A stretch of 38,660 nt of DNA, taken from Paludibacteraceae bacterium (lineage in GTDB: Bacteria > Bacteroidota > Bacteroidia > Bacteroidales > Paludibacteraceae). The stretch is from contig JAFSTG010000109.1 in assembly GCA_017450605.1 (NCBI GenBank), positions 1-38,660 on the forward strand. The letters are read 5' to 3'. Below the pieces are notes generated by a model. It ran no database searches. It saw only the letters and a program-made list of their open reading frames with translations, and was not told where the DNA came from. A program made the position numbers and the translations under genes. This document shows, piece by piece, positions 8,757 to 16,999 of this stretch; positions within the stretch are counted from its first letter, which is position 1, and each line of letters starts with the position of its first letter.

Positions 8757-8881
8757 AAAAAATAGTGTAACAAGTCGTTGTAAGTAAAAGAAACACAAAA
8801 GAATATGTGAATGTGTGTTTTGTGTGTATTTCGTTTGCAAAAATATGGATGTATTTGTTATTTCGTAATTTTTAATATTTG

Positions 8882-8889
8882 TAACTTTG
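8882..8889 (+). promoter_or_regulatory. Promoter -7 box upstream of agaS
   Basis: TAACTTTG fits the TAnnTTTG consensus. It lies 73 bases before the agaS ATG and 125 bases after the operator palindrome. A TTTG at 8854-8857 is 24 bases upstream, slightly too far for a textbook -33 box. Confidence 0.5.
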
Positions 8890-8961
8890 CCCAAAATAAT
8901 TATCAAAGTCAGCCGTTAAGCGTCAACTTTTACCTATATTCATCCTTAAGTCATCACAATT

Positions 8962-10077
8962 ATGAAATCATTCACTTACCAAGAAATTCACCAGCAGCCG
9001 CAGATGTGGCGCAAGCAGTACGAGTCGATGTTGGCTCAGAGAGATAAAATTGTTGAGTTTCTCAATCAGTATCTTACCCCTCAAACTGATGTGGTGCTTA
9101 CAGGTGCCGGCACATCTGCATTCATAGGAGATGCGATAGAGCCGGTTATGCGTGGTATATGGACCAACGTAAGAGCCGTTCCAACAACCGATCTTATCAC
9201 CCATGCAGAGTATCTTTTGGACTCCGAACGTCCGCTATTGCTTATCAGTTTCGCTCGCTCGGGTAATAGCCCTGAGAGTGTTGGAGCGGTGAATATTGCC
9301 AATAAACTTTGCAAGAACGTGGCACATATATATATAACGTGTAACAGAGACGGCAAACTTGCTGCCGAGAGCGGGAAAGATAATATTCTGCTTATTCTCC
9401 TCCCTGAAGAAACCGACGATAAGAGTCTTGCCATGACAAGCAGTTTTTCAACAATGCTTCTTACGTGTCTTATGCTTGGGCATATCAGCTCGTTAGAGCA
9501 TGACAAGGCGCTTATAGAGGCAGCAGTGAAGAATGCAGAGGCTGTAATCTCGGGCTACGAAGATAAACTAAAGGCCATAGCCGAGCGCAAGTTCGAGCGT
9601 GGTGTGTTCCTTGGTTCGGGCGCTTTGAAGGGTATTGCCGAAGAATGTCATCTCAAGTTGCAAGAACTAACCGACGGCGGCGTGGTTTGCAAGTTCGATT
9701 CGTTCCTCGGTTTCCGCCACGGGCCGAAGGCCGTAGTCAACGACCATTCAATAGTAGTATATCTGATGACCGATGATGAGAAGGTTCAGCGCTATGAACG
9801 CGACCTTGTCCGCCAAGTGAGTGGCAACAACAAGCCTGTGGCACAAGTGGTAGTGGCTGCCGGACAGAAACCGGCACTCGACGATGTACATTCCGACCTG
9901 ACAGTGATGATGCCTTATGGCAAACAAGAAACCGATTTCTATGGCATCGTGCCTTATGTTCTTGTAGGACAGTTGTTAGGCTTTTATGCATCTCTGGCTC
10001 ATGGTCTGAATCCCGATGCACCATCGGTGAGCGGCAATATCCACCGTGTGGTAGAAGGCGTAACTATCTACGAGTAA
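8962..10077 (+). CDS. agaS: AgaS-type SIS-domain galactosamine-6-phosphate deaminase/isomerase
   Basis: This 371-residue cytoplasmic protein is close in length to E. coli AgaS (about 384). Two SIS domains are visible. The first has TGAGTSAFIGDA and SFARSGNSPESV (about residues 47-115). The second has LGSGALKGIAEECHLKLQEL and FDSFLGFRHGPKA (about residues 215-260), which carries the family's sugar-phosphate-binding residues. AgaS converts D-galactosamine-6-phosphate to D-tagatose-6-phosphate plus ammonia; older names call it a tagatose-6-phosphate ketose/aldose isomerase. It is the first gene after the DeoR-operator region, followed by a tandem repeat and a GatZ/KbaZ-family gene, which supports an amino-galactose pathway. 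No GalNAc-6-phosphate deacetylase (AgaA/NagA) is visible nearby. The family call is strong; the exact substrate is inferred. Confidence 0.9.
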   Translation: MKSFTYQEIHQQPQMWRKQYESMLAQRDKIVEFLNQYLTPQTDVVLTGAGTSAFIGDAIEPVMRGIWTNVRAVPTTDLITHAEYLLDSERPLLLISFARSGNSPESVGAVNIANKLCKNVAHIYITCNRDGKLAAESGKDNILLILLPEETDDKSLAMTSSFSTMLLTCLMLGHISSLEHDKALIEAAVKNAEAVISGYEDKLKAIAERKFERGVFLGSGALKGIAEECHLKLQELTDGGVVCKFDSFLGFRHGPKAVVNDHSIVVYLMTDDEKVQRYERDLVRQVSGNNKPVAQVVVAAGQKPALDDVHSDLTVMMPYGKQETDFYGIVPYVLVGQLLGFYASLAHGLNPDAPSVSGNIHRVVEGVTIYE

Positions 10078-10078
10078 G

Positions 10079-10222
10079 CTCGGAATGCCCGGAAATACCG
10101 GAAGCCCCGGCAATACCGGAAGCCCCGGAAGCTCCGGCAATACCGGAAGCCCCGGCAATACCGGAAACACCTGAAACCCCGGAAACTCCGGAAATACCGG
10201 AAACACCGGAAAGTCCGGAAAA
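10079..10222. repeat. 9-bp minisatellite (NCCGGAANN), sixteen tandem units
   Basis: Sixteen contiguous 9-base units fill most of the 178-bp gap between agaS and the GatZ/KbaZ gene, starting two bases after the agaS stop. Common units are ACCGGAAGC, CCCGGCAAT and ACCGGAAAC; the first and eleventh are imperfect (CTCGGAATG, ACCTGAAAC). Nearly every unit carries the palindrome CCGG. One plus-strand frame would read as Pro-Glu-rich repeats and one minus-strand frame as Phe/Leu-Pro-Gly repeats. Neither is in frame with a neighbour or has a credible start, so I treat the stretch as non-coding. Confidence 0.95.
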
Positions 10223-10255
10223 ACTAAGATCTCATATTCTAAATCAATATAAAAT

Positions 10256-11494
10256 ATGGCAAAAACAGAAAATATCCTCCGCGTGATGGAGGAACTCAAA
10301 CAAAAAACCGGTGTGCCCCGCACTTTGTTCGCCGCATGTCCGAACTCGTTGTCGGTAATTAAGGCTTCTTTCCGTGCTGCTAAGCGCAACAATTCGCCTA
10401 TTTATTTTGCTACCACTCTCAACCAAGTTGACTGCGATGGCGGTTATACAGGTATGACTCAGGCGGAGTTCACAAAGATTCTTGCCCGTGAGGCGGCAGC
10501 CGTTCACTATACCGGTCCGTACGTAGTGGCAATCGATCATGGCGGACCATGGCTCAAAGACAAACAGTCTATCGAACGCTGGGATACCGAGCGTGCTATG
10601 CAGGGCGTGAAAGAGAGCTACGAAGCGGCTATACTTGCAGGATACGACCTTATCCATGTTGACCCCACAGTAGATATATTCCTGCCTAAAGGTCAGATAA
10701 TAGATATTCACGTTGTAGTGAAGCGCACCGTAGAACTGATACTCCATGCCGAGAATTTCCGCAAATCGCACGGCCTGCCTCCTATCTCATACGAGGTTGG
10801 TACGGAGGAAGTTCATGGCGGTCTGGCAGACGATAAGACATTCGATACCTTCCTTACAGGACTAAAAGCAGGCTTACACGAAGTAGGTTTGGATGATATA
10901 TGGCCGTGCTTCATAGTTGGTAAAGTTGGCACCGACCTTCACACCACATTCTTCGATGCTGACGTGGCCCGCAAACTAACAGCCAAAGTTCGTCCTTACG
11001 GCAGTTATATAAAAGGTCATTATTCCGACGATGTTGACAACCCTGAAGATTATCCTAAGGCAGGTATGGGTGCCGCCAATGTAGGTCCGGAGTTCACAAT
11101 GAACGAGTATGAAGCACTTGCCGAATTGGAAGAGGAAGAGAAGAAACTGTTCGCCGAGGGTAAGGTGGCACAACTCAGCCACATGACCGATGTGCTTTGG
11201 AAACTCGTTTACGAGTCGAACCGCTGGAAAAAATGGTTGCATGGTGAGGAAGTAGGCAAAGATTTGAAAGACTGTACACCGGAGCGTCAGTTGTGGCTTG
11301 TGATGACAGGTTGCCGCTATATTTGGCAGAAACCCGAAGCATTGGTGGCACGTCAGATGCTATATGAGAACCTTTCGCGTCTGGGAATAAATGCCGAGGA
11401 AGTTGTGCTGATGCGCATTGAGCATAATATGGACAAGTATTACAATGCTTTCAATATTGTCAACCTCAACGACTTTCTTAAAGGGCGTGTATAA
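10256..11494 (+). CDS. kbaZ: GatZ/KbaZ-family protein (tagatose-bisphosphate aldolase subunit or tagatose-6-phosphate 4-epimerase)
   Basis: This 412-residue cytoplasmic protein is about the length of E. coli KbaZ/GatZ (about 420-426). Family blocks are visible: FAACPNSLSVIKA, TTLNQVDCDGGYTGMT, VVAIDHGGPWLKD, SYEVGTEEVHGGL, FIVGKVGTDLHTTFF and GMGAANVGPEFT. In E. coli these proteins support the class II tagatose-1,6-bisphosphate aldolase KbaY/GatY. Some relatives have been reported as tagatose-6-phosphate 4-epimerases or proposed as tagatose-6-phosphate kinases. No KbaY-like aldolase is present in this window, which favours an independent catalytic role, perhaps turning the AgaS product into fructose-6-phosphate (inference). 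It follows agaS after the 9-bp repeat array and precedes the esterase gene by 19 bp. Confidence 0.85.
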   Translation: MAKTENILRVMEELKQKTGVPRTLFAACPNSLSVIKASFRAAKRNNSPIYFATTLNQVDCDGGYTGMTQAEFTKILAREAAAVHYTGPYVVAIDHGGPWLKDKQSIERWDTERAMQGVKESYEAAILAGYDLIHVDPTVDIFLPKGQIIDIHVVVKRTVELILHAENFRKSHGLPPISYEVGTEEVHGGLADDKTFDTFLTGLKAGLHEVGLDDIWPCFIVGKVGTDLHTTFFDADVARKLTAKVRPYGSYIKGHYSDDVDNPEDYPKAGMGAANVGPEFTMNEYEALAELEEEEKKLFAEGKVAQLSHMTDVLWKLVYESNRWKKWLHGEEVGKDLKDCTPERQLWLVMTGCRYIWQKPEALVARQMLYENLSRLGINAEEVVLMRIEHNMDKYYNAFNIVNLNDFLKGRV

Positions 11495-11513
11495 CAACTA
11501 ACCATCTCTCTAT

Positions 11514-12908
11514 ATGAACCTCCGAAAGTACATAATTGTTGCTGTCAGTGCCATTGTAATGGTGGCGTTGTGCTGTTGTGGCAGTCCCACTCCTGTCGAT
11601 CCCGATAACAAAGGGGAGGACACAACAACGCAAGTAGTGCCTGCAGATTTGGAACCGTTCAAGTTGTCAGTACCCGTTACTGACAATTGGGTGTTTAGCG
11701 GTAAACCTGCTATCACCATACATGTTGTTAATCCGAATCCGGTTGCAGTGAAAGCAGGCGCCAAACTGCAGATTACCACCGATAAACGAAAGGCGGTAGC
11801 AACAATTATCGACTCGGTTGAGATTGCTGCTAATGCCGAGCAGGATGTGGTTATCACAACCGAAGATAATCTTGCTCCAGGTTTCTATCGTGCCACATGC
11901 AGTGTTAATGGTAAGGTTGCTCATTCTACGTTTGTGTTCGGCATTGATCCTTTCGATATCGTTTCGGAGCCGGACATGCAACCTGACTTCGATGAGTTCT
12001 GGCAAGCCGCCAAAGACCAGTTGGCAAGCATTGATATGAATGCCACACTTACAGAGATAACGACAAAGAGCAGTGCCACACGCAAGGTATATCTTGTTAA
12101 GATGCAGTCGGTGCCCGACGGTCTGACCGGCGAACCCGTTGTTATTCGTGGTTATTACTGCGAACCTCAAGACGGACTTAAGCATCCTGTAATCCTGCAT
12201 TTCTATGGTTACGACACAGCCGGAAGCAAGGCGAAATGCGAATGTCCGTCAGGCGGTTCTTCTTCGTATGCTGAATTCTATTTGTCTCATAGGGGGCAGT
12301 ATCTCAACAACCGTCCCGCTTCAACACAAAACCCCGGAGTGGATGAAGACTGCATAAATATCTATAACTCTGACTGGTTCGCGTATAATTTCGGAGATAA
12401 AGACAGTTATTATTATCGTGGTGCTTTCATGGATTGTTTGCAGGCTGTCCGTTTTATGGCAACACGTCAGACAAGTGATATGACAAAGTTGTTTGCCGAA
12501 GGCTCAAGTCAGGGTGGTGCACTGAGTTATGCTACTGCTGCATTGAGCGATTATCCCCTTACAGCTATAGCAGCCAATGTGGCATTCCTTGGCGACTATG
12601 CCGATGCTATTGATATAGGTGGTTTGGCAATAGAAATATCAAAGAGGTGCAAGGGTTCGATGACAACCGAACAAATGTTGACCTTCCTTTCTTATTTTGA
12701 CACAAAGAACCTTGCGACACGCATATCGTGTGCTGTAATGGCAAGCAGCGGTTTGCAGGACGACGTATGTCCGCCACGTACAAATGTTGTGCCTTTCAAT
12801 AATTTGAAGACACCCCAGGAAGCAAAGAAATATGTTTTCGGACCGGAAATGAAACACGATTATCCCAAGGGATGGAATCCGATGAACTTCTTTAGAGATT
12901 ATCTTTAA
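11514..12908 (+). CDS. Exported AXE1-type acetyl esterase (cephalosporin-C deacetylase family), lipoprotein
   Basis: This 464-residue protein starts with a lipoprotein signal (IVMVALCCCGSPT), followed by a low-complexity PVDPDNKGED linker. Residues of about 45-145 are a beta-sandwich-like accessory region. Residues of about 150-460 form an alpha/beta hydrolase of the acetyl xylan esterase (AXE1) family. The nucleophile is Ser332 in GSSQG. The acid is Asp416 in GLQDDVCPP, which matches the family's GLxDxxCPP block, and the base is His448 in MKHDYP. The triad is intact. It probably removes acetyl or other acyl groups from glycans in the periplasm or at the surface. Despite the AXE1 label there is no xylan context here; the neighbours suggest an amino-galactose or galactose polymer. 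Confidence 0.85.
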   Translation: MNLRKYIIVAVSAIVMVALCCCGSPTPVDPDNKGEDTTTQVVPADLEPFKLSVPVTDNWVFSGKPAITIHVVNPNPVAVKAGAKLQITTDKRKAVATIIDSVEIAANAEQDVVITTEDNLAPGFYRATCSVNGKVAHSTFVFGIDPFDIVSEPDMQPDFDEFWQAAKDQLASIDMNATLTEITTKSSATRKVYLVKMQSVPDGLTGEPVVIRGYYCEPQDGLKHPVILHFYGYDTAGSKAKCECPSGGSSSYAEFYLSHRGQYLNNRPASTQNPGVDEDCINIYNSDWFAYNFGDKDSYYYRGAFMDCLQAVRFMATRQTSDMTKLFAEGSSQGGALSYATAALSDYPLTAIAANVAFLGDYADAIDIGGLAIEISKRCKGSMTTEQMLTFLSYFDTKNLATRISCAVMASSGLQDDVCPPRTNVVPFNNLKTPQEAKKYVFGPEMKHDYPKGWNPMNFFRDYL

Positions 12909-12957
12909 ATCTTAATTTTTAAATCTTTGATATTTAAATCCTTAATCTTAAATCCAC
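12904..12957. repeat. Approximate 14-bp tandem repeat with TTTAAATC core, four units
   Basis: TTTAAATC occurs at 12904-12911, 12918-12925 and 12933-12940, and as CTTAAATC at 12947-12954, with a period of 14-15 bases. The array overlaps the esterase stop codon and fills most of the 56-bp gap before the kinase gene. Confidence 0.7.
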
Positions 12958-12964
12958 ATCTCCC

Positions 12965-13915
12965 ATGAAACAATTCGATATTATAGCCCTTGGTGAACTT
13001 AATGTTGACCTTATTCTCAATCAGATAGAAAGCGAACCCGAAATAGGGAAAGAGAAGTTTGCCAAGCAAATGACTCTCACACTGGGCAGTTCTACTGCTA
13101 TCTTCGCTGCCAATGCCGCTGCTCTCGGAGCACGTGTGGCTTTCTGCGGAATGATAGGAAACGATAGTTTCGGAGACCTTGTTCAGACAAGTCTGCAAAG
13201 GAAAGGTGTTGATACCCGCTATCTTATCCGTCAAGATAAGTATGCCACCGGTGCCACTATCTGCATGAGTTACGACGAGGACCGCGCTAACCTCACCTAT
13301 CAAGGGGCAATGGACTATATGTCGCTCAGCGATATCAATCCCGAAATATTTACCAACACAAAACACATACACATCTCATCTATCTTCATGCAGAGCGGCG
13401 TCCGTCGCGACCTGAAGAAGATACTCGAGTTATGTCGCCAAAACGGTGTAACAACATCTCTTGATACACAGTGGGACCCTGTTGAGCAGTGGGATCTCGA
13501 CTATAAGGGGATATTGCCGATGCTCACTGTGTTTATGCCTAACGAGACAGAGCTGAAGTTCCTCACTCACAGCCAGACACTTGAAGAGGCTGTAGAGAAG
13601 ATCCGTCCGTATGCAAATGCCGCAGTAATCAAATGCGGTAGCCGTGGCTCACTGCTAATGCAGAAAGGTATGCCCGATCGCATGCAATCGGCTCTTCTCA
13701 ATAAGAATGTAGTTGACTGCATAGGTGCAGGCGACTCGTTCAATTCCGGCTTCATAACAATGCTCGCCGAAGGCAAACCTTTAGAGCAATGTCAGCAATA
13801 TGGTAATATGACGGGTGCTGTTAACACCACTGCTGCCGGAGGCACCACTGCTTTCACCTCGCGCGCAGATGTAGAACGGGTAGGTAAAGAAAAATTCGGC
13901 TGGAAAGAATGTTAA
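12965..13915 (+). CDS. PfkB (ribokinase)-family sugar or sugar-phosphate kinase
   Basis: This 316-residue cytoplasmic kinase opens with IIALGELNVDLIL and the glycine-rich GSSTAIFAANAAALGARVAFCGMIGND. The C-terminal PfkB signature DCIGAGDSFNSGF contains the catalytic base Asp257. Length and motifs are normal for a ribokinase-like sugar kinase. Its position between the agaS/kbaZ pair and the phosphoesterase gene suggests a galactosamine, GalNAc or tagatose-6-phosphate kinase. Family members are promiscuous and substrate cannot be read from motifs. It would complete either route: GalN to GalN-6-phosphate before AgaS, or tagatose-6-phosphate to the bisphosphate after it. The next gene begins 13 bp downstream. 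Confidence 0.88.
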   Translation: MKQFDIIALGELNVDLILNQIESEPEIGKEKFAKQMTLTLGSSTAIFAANAAALGARVAFCGMIGNDSFGDLVQTSLQRKGVDTRYLIRQDKYATGATICMSYDEDRANLTYQGAMDYMSLSDINPEIFTNTKHIHISSIFMQSGVRRDLKKILELCRQNGVTTSLDTQWDPVEQWDLDYKGILPMLTVFMPNETELKFLTHSQTLEEAVEKIRPYANAAVIKCGSRGSLLMQKGMPDRMQSALLNKNVVDCIGAGDSFNSGFITMLAEGKPLEQCQQYGNMTGAVNTTAAGGTTAFTSRADVERVGKEKFGWKEC

Positions 13916-13928
13916 TTTTTCTATTTGT

Positions 13929-15731
13929 ATGCGAAGATATCTCTCTTTGATATTATCCTTAGTGTTATTTGTAGTTTCTTATTCCCAAGAAACTACACTT
14001 GATCCGAATGTCGTGTTGGCCGATACTCTCTATGAGCAGGCTGACTTCACCGTGCCTTCTTATACCGAGTTTCTTGCCGCAAAACAGGCTGCAGTAAACG
14101 ACCCCTCGCAGGCAAATCTGCAAAACTTAGTTGATAAAGTGGCTGCACTGCAAGGTAAAGAAGAACCTTATAACATGGTTGCCACTATCAACGGCGATCC
14201 TGCAACACGTATGGCTTTCTGCTGGTTTACTAACGAGGCAGTAGAGCAGGGCGTGGTTCAGTTACTTGCCAAGAAAGATGCTACCGCCGACGACTTCGAA
14301 GCCGGCGAGGATGTGATAACCGTTCAGGCTACTCCTACCACTACCAAAAAACTTCGCTATACAGGTGTGGCAAAGTATATAATTTCAGCTACCGGACTGA
14401 AACCAAATGTTCATTATATATACATCAGTCATAAGGCATTGGCTGAGAATCTTACCCCCGGTACCGATTATTCGTGGCGTGTAGGCTACGAGGGGCATTG
14501 GAGCGAACCTGCCCAATTCCGTACAGAAGATGCCTCTCAAGGCGACTTCACGTTTATCTACATGACAGACAGCCATATTATGGATGGTGTGTATATTAAT
14601 AATGCCCGCCGTTGTGCACTCGCAGCTGTGAAGACGGTGCCTGAGGCTCGTTTCTGTGTGTTCCCCGGCGATTTTGTGGAAGATGGTAGCACAAGCAACT
14701 CGGAGTGGGAATGGGAACGCTGGTTTGAAGAGGCTCTCCGTCCGGTGATAATGCGCATGCCGATAGTGCCAACCGACGGCAATCATGATGATAGTTCGTA
14801 TCTTAATTACACCTATCATTTCAATACAGATAACGAGTTCAACAAGAATTATTCGAATAAGGCACAATTCGATGGTATAACTTATAGTTTCGTTTATGGC
14901 AACGCTCTGTTCCTTGTTTTCTCGATGCAGGATTTCTGGCGCGAAGCATGCGACTATAAGATGATGACCTCCACTTACCTCTCGCAGCATCTTGGCTCGT
15001 GGTTCCGTACGGAGACTGCCAAGAATCCTGACACTAAATATCGTATCTCTCTGGCACACTATAACCTGTTCTCCGGCTCAGACCATTCAACCGACAAACA
15101 TCCGCCTTTGTTCCGATATACCATGTTGCCGGTATTTAAAGACTGCGAGATAGATGTTGCTCTGCAAGGGCACGACCATACCTACGAGGTTATAGGCCCG
15201 GTTGACCCTGACAAACGCACTCCTATCCTCTCGGCTATTACCGACCGTGAAGAAGTAGAGAAAAACTCGAATAAGAACGTAACAGGCTACAAGGGCGGTA
15301 CATATTGTACCAACGATGGTACTTTGTATTTCATAGGCGCTACATGCGGACGGAAACGTTATTACCCTCATAGCCGTACTAAAATGGAGAACGACTACAA
15401 AAACGGTAAGCACGATGTGGAAAACTACTTCGACCTCTTCACCGGTATGTTCGGTCAGCCTGAAGCTCCAAGTTTTACCAAGATAACAGTAACCGACGAT
15501 TATATAGAATTTAATTCATATACCGCCGACGATGACGAAGGAAACGTAACGCTCTTCAATACAATGAAGGTTGTACGCACAAAAGAGCACGGCCTGCCTA
15601 CCGGATTCGAAAACACTACGGCAGAACCTAATATAAAAGAAGGACATAAGTTCCTTTACAACAACGAGATTCTTATCCGCAAAAACAATAAAATATATAA
15701 CGTTTTAGGACAAGAAGTGACCGTTAATTAG
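13929..15731 (+). CDS. Secreted metallophosphoesterase (FIVAR-like, Fn3-like and calcineurin-type domains)
   Basis: This 600-residue protein has a signal peptide ending near residue 19 (LFVVSYSQ-E). It then matches the C-terminal two thirds of the 936-residue protein at 3366 over its length. A FIVAR-like helical module (about residues 28-75) is followed by an Fn3-like domain (80-200) and a metallophosphatase domain (210-510). Ligand motifs are TDSH (D214/H216), GDFVE, GNHDD, LAHYNL and QGHDH. It lacks the beta-helix and Ig-like modules of its paralogue. The extra C-terminus (GFENTT ... KIYNVLGQEV) resembles the short C-terminal motif of many secreted Bacteroidota proteins, perhaps a degenerate sorting signal. 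The predicted job is removal of phosphate, or cleavage of phosphodiesters, outside the cytoplasm. The substrate is unknown. Confidence 0.87.
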   Translation: MRRYLSLILSLVLFVVSYSQETTLDPNVVLADTLYEQADFTVPSYTEFLAAKQAAVNDPSQANLQNLVDKVAALQGKEEPYNMVATINGDPATRMAFCWFTNEAVEQGVVQLLAKKDATADDFEAGEDVITVQATPTTTKKLRYTGVAKYIISATGLKPNVHYIYISHKALAENLTPGTDYSWRVGYEGHWSEPAQFRTEDASQGDFTFIYMTDSHIMDGVYINNARRCALAAVKTVPEARFCVFPGDFVEDGSTSNSEWEWERWFEEALRPVIMRMPIVPTDGNHDDSSYLNYTYHFNTDNEFNKNYSNKAQFDGITYSFVYGNALFLVFSMQDFWREACDYKMMTSTYLSQHLGSWFRTETAKNPDTKYRISLAHYNLFSGSDHSTDKHPPLFRYTMLPVFKDCEIDVALQGHDHTYEVIGPVDPDKRTPILSAITDREEVEKNSNKNVTGYKGGTYCTNDGTLYFIGATCGRKRYYPHSRTKMENDYKNGKHDVENYFDLFTGMFGQPEAPSFTKITVTDDYIEFNSYTADDDEGNVTLFNTMKVVRTKEHGLPTGFENTTAEPNIKEGHKFLYNNEILIRKNNKIYNVLGQEVTVN

Positions 15732-15802
15732 TTAGTATTTAATCTTTAAGGATTGATTCTGCATTTTAACATGCTTGAACTAAGAACTAAACTATAGATA
15801 TC

Positions 15803-16903
15803 ATGAAAAAGCTTTTATTACTTGCCGTGTCAGCACTTGTTTGTGTTGCATGCTCAACAAATAAGGAGGAAAAGACCGAAAATCCTCTTGAGAAAATTTT
15901 GTTGGCTGAGTATGTGCCTCAGAATGTTAATAATATCCCTTCTACAAAAGTAGAGAAGGCCAAATTTCCCATTATCGATATGCACTCTCACGATTATGCC
16001 GAGAGCGATGCAGATATCCAAGAATGGATACGCGTGATGGATGCCGTAGGAGTAGAGCATACCGCCGTAATGCATTGCGCTTGGATTGGACGCCCGTTTG
16101 AAGAGGTGGCAGCCGCTTATGCCCCCTACAAAGAGCGTTTTCGCCTATGGTGTTGCTTTGATTATTCAGATATCGATACCCCCGAAGGACTCCAACACTC
16201 GTTAGAGACACTTGAGCGGTATCATGAGATGGGTGCAGTCGGTATAGGGGAACTTGGCGATAAGGGCTTTGGCGACCTCTATGCTCGTCCGGTTGAAGGT
16301 ATGGGTATTCATATCGACGACCCGCGAGTTAAACCACTTCTCGAAAAGTGCGCCGAACTGAAAATGCCGGTAAGTATTCATATAGGAGAGCCTATATGGA
16401 TGTATCTGCCTATGGACGAGCATAACGACGGTCTGCCCAACGGCGCTGCCTGGCATGTCGATACCACCGATGTTAACTGCCTTGGATACTACGGCTTGGT
16501 AAATACATTCGAAAACGCAGTTCGCGATAATCCTAACACTATATTCATTGCTTGCCACTATTTGAATATGAACCACGACCTTGTTCGCCTCGGCGAGATG
16601 CTCGATAAGTATCCTAATATGTATGTAGATATAGCAGCACGCGTGGCTGAATCGGCTCAGACTCCACGAGCTACACGCGAGTTCCTTATAAAATACCAGG
16701 ACCGTGTCCTCTTCGGAACTGATAACGGGATGTCGGCTGACATGTATCACAACATATTCCGCGTGCTCGAAACCAACGACGAGCATTTCTATGTTCACGA
16801 TTATTATTATCATTGGTATCTCTCCGGCTTCAATCTGCCGGACGAAGTGCTTGAGAAGATTTACAACAAGAATGCTCAACGAATACTTTCTGAGTATAAG
16901 TAA
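15803..16903 (+). CDS. Lipoprotein amidohydrolase (amidohydrolase-2 / TIM-barrel metal hydrolase)
   Basis: This 366-residue protein carries a lipoprotein signal (LVCVACSTN, Cys near 17). The mature part begins the barrel with IDMHSHDY (H61/H63), followed by GIGELGDKGFGD, the metal-ligand candidate HIGEP, ACHYLNMNHD and the terminal FGTDNG Asp. This is the pattern of the Amidohydro_2 family, whose members hydrolyse amides, decarboxylate acids or open lactones. An extracytoplasmic location is unusual for the superfamily's classical members but seen in Bacteroidota polysaccharide loci. N-deacetylation of an amino sugar or lactone hydrolysis would fit the neighbourhood but is only a guess. A truncated MITE-like repeat begins immediately after its stop codon. 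Confidence 0.8.
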   Translation: MKKLLLLAVSALVCVACSTNKEEKTENPLEKILLAEYVPQNVNNIPSTKVEKAKFPIIDMHSHDYAESDADIQEWIRVMDAVGVEHTAVMHCAWIGRPFEEVAAAYAPYKERFRLWCCFDYSDIDTPEGLQHSLETLERYHEMGAVGIGELGDKGFGDLYARPVEGMGIHIDDPRVKPLLEKCAELKMPVSIHIGEPIWMYLPMDEHNDGLPNGAAWHVDTTDVNCLGYYGLVNTFENAVRDNPNTIFIACHYLNMNHDLVRLGEMLDKYPNMYVDIAARVAESAQTPRATREFLIKYQDRVLFGTDNGMSADMYHNIFRVLETNDEHFYVHDYYYHWYLSGFNLPDEVLEKIYNKNAQRILSEYK

Positions 16904-16991
16904 TAAAGGTTTCCCACTAAAGAATCATAAATGATAATTAATGACAAATTTATGGCTAATTCATTACAGTTTACGTACAAAATTTAAACAA
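16904..16991 (+). mobile_element. MITE-like element, truncated copy (left end and core only)
   Basis: It has a left-end GTTTCCCACT and a 59-base core at 16933-16991 that matches 38505-38562 with about six substitutions and one indel (near 88% identity). It starts right after the amidohydrolase stop and ends eight bases before the GH36 start codon. No right terminal repeat (GTGGGAAA) follows, so the right half is missing. The orientation is the same as the other two copies. Confidence 0.7.
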
Positions 16992-16999
16992 TAACTGAT

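Noticed and set aside
8654-8773. Upstream extension of the DeoR protein by 40 residues
   Set aside because: The extension has no domain similarity, is rich in Phe/Tyr/Asn, and would cover the TATCTTTG promoter box and come close to the operator.
10079-10222. Possible CRISPR array
   Set aside because: Units are 9 bp and contiguous with no spacers; no cas gene is visible anywhere in the window.
10089-10255. Plus-strand frame with Pro-Glu repeats between agaS and kbaZ
   Set aside because: It has no start codon, is not in frame with either neighbour, and the peptide is only the translated minisatellite.
9976-10392. Minus-strand frame with Phe/Leu-Pro-Gly repeats, resembling a collagen-like protein
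   Set aside because: It is the reverse reading of the 9-bp minisatellite and overlaps the ends of agaS and kbaZ. Nine is a multiple of three, so any frame through the array gives a peptide repeat.
14385-15059. Long antisense frame opposite the 600-residue phosphoesterase
   Set aside because: It is a shadow frame produced by the same codon pattern as opposite the paralogous gene; no motif was recognised.
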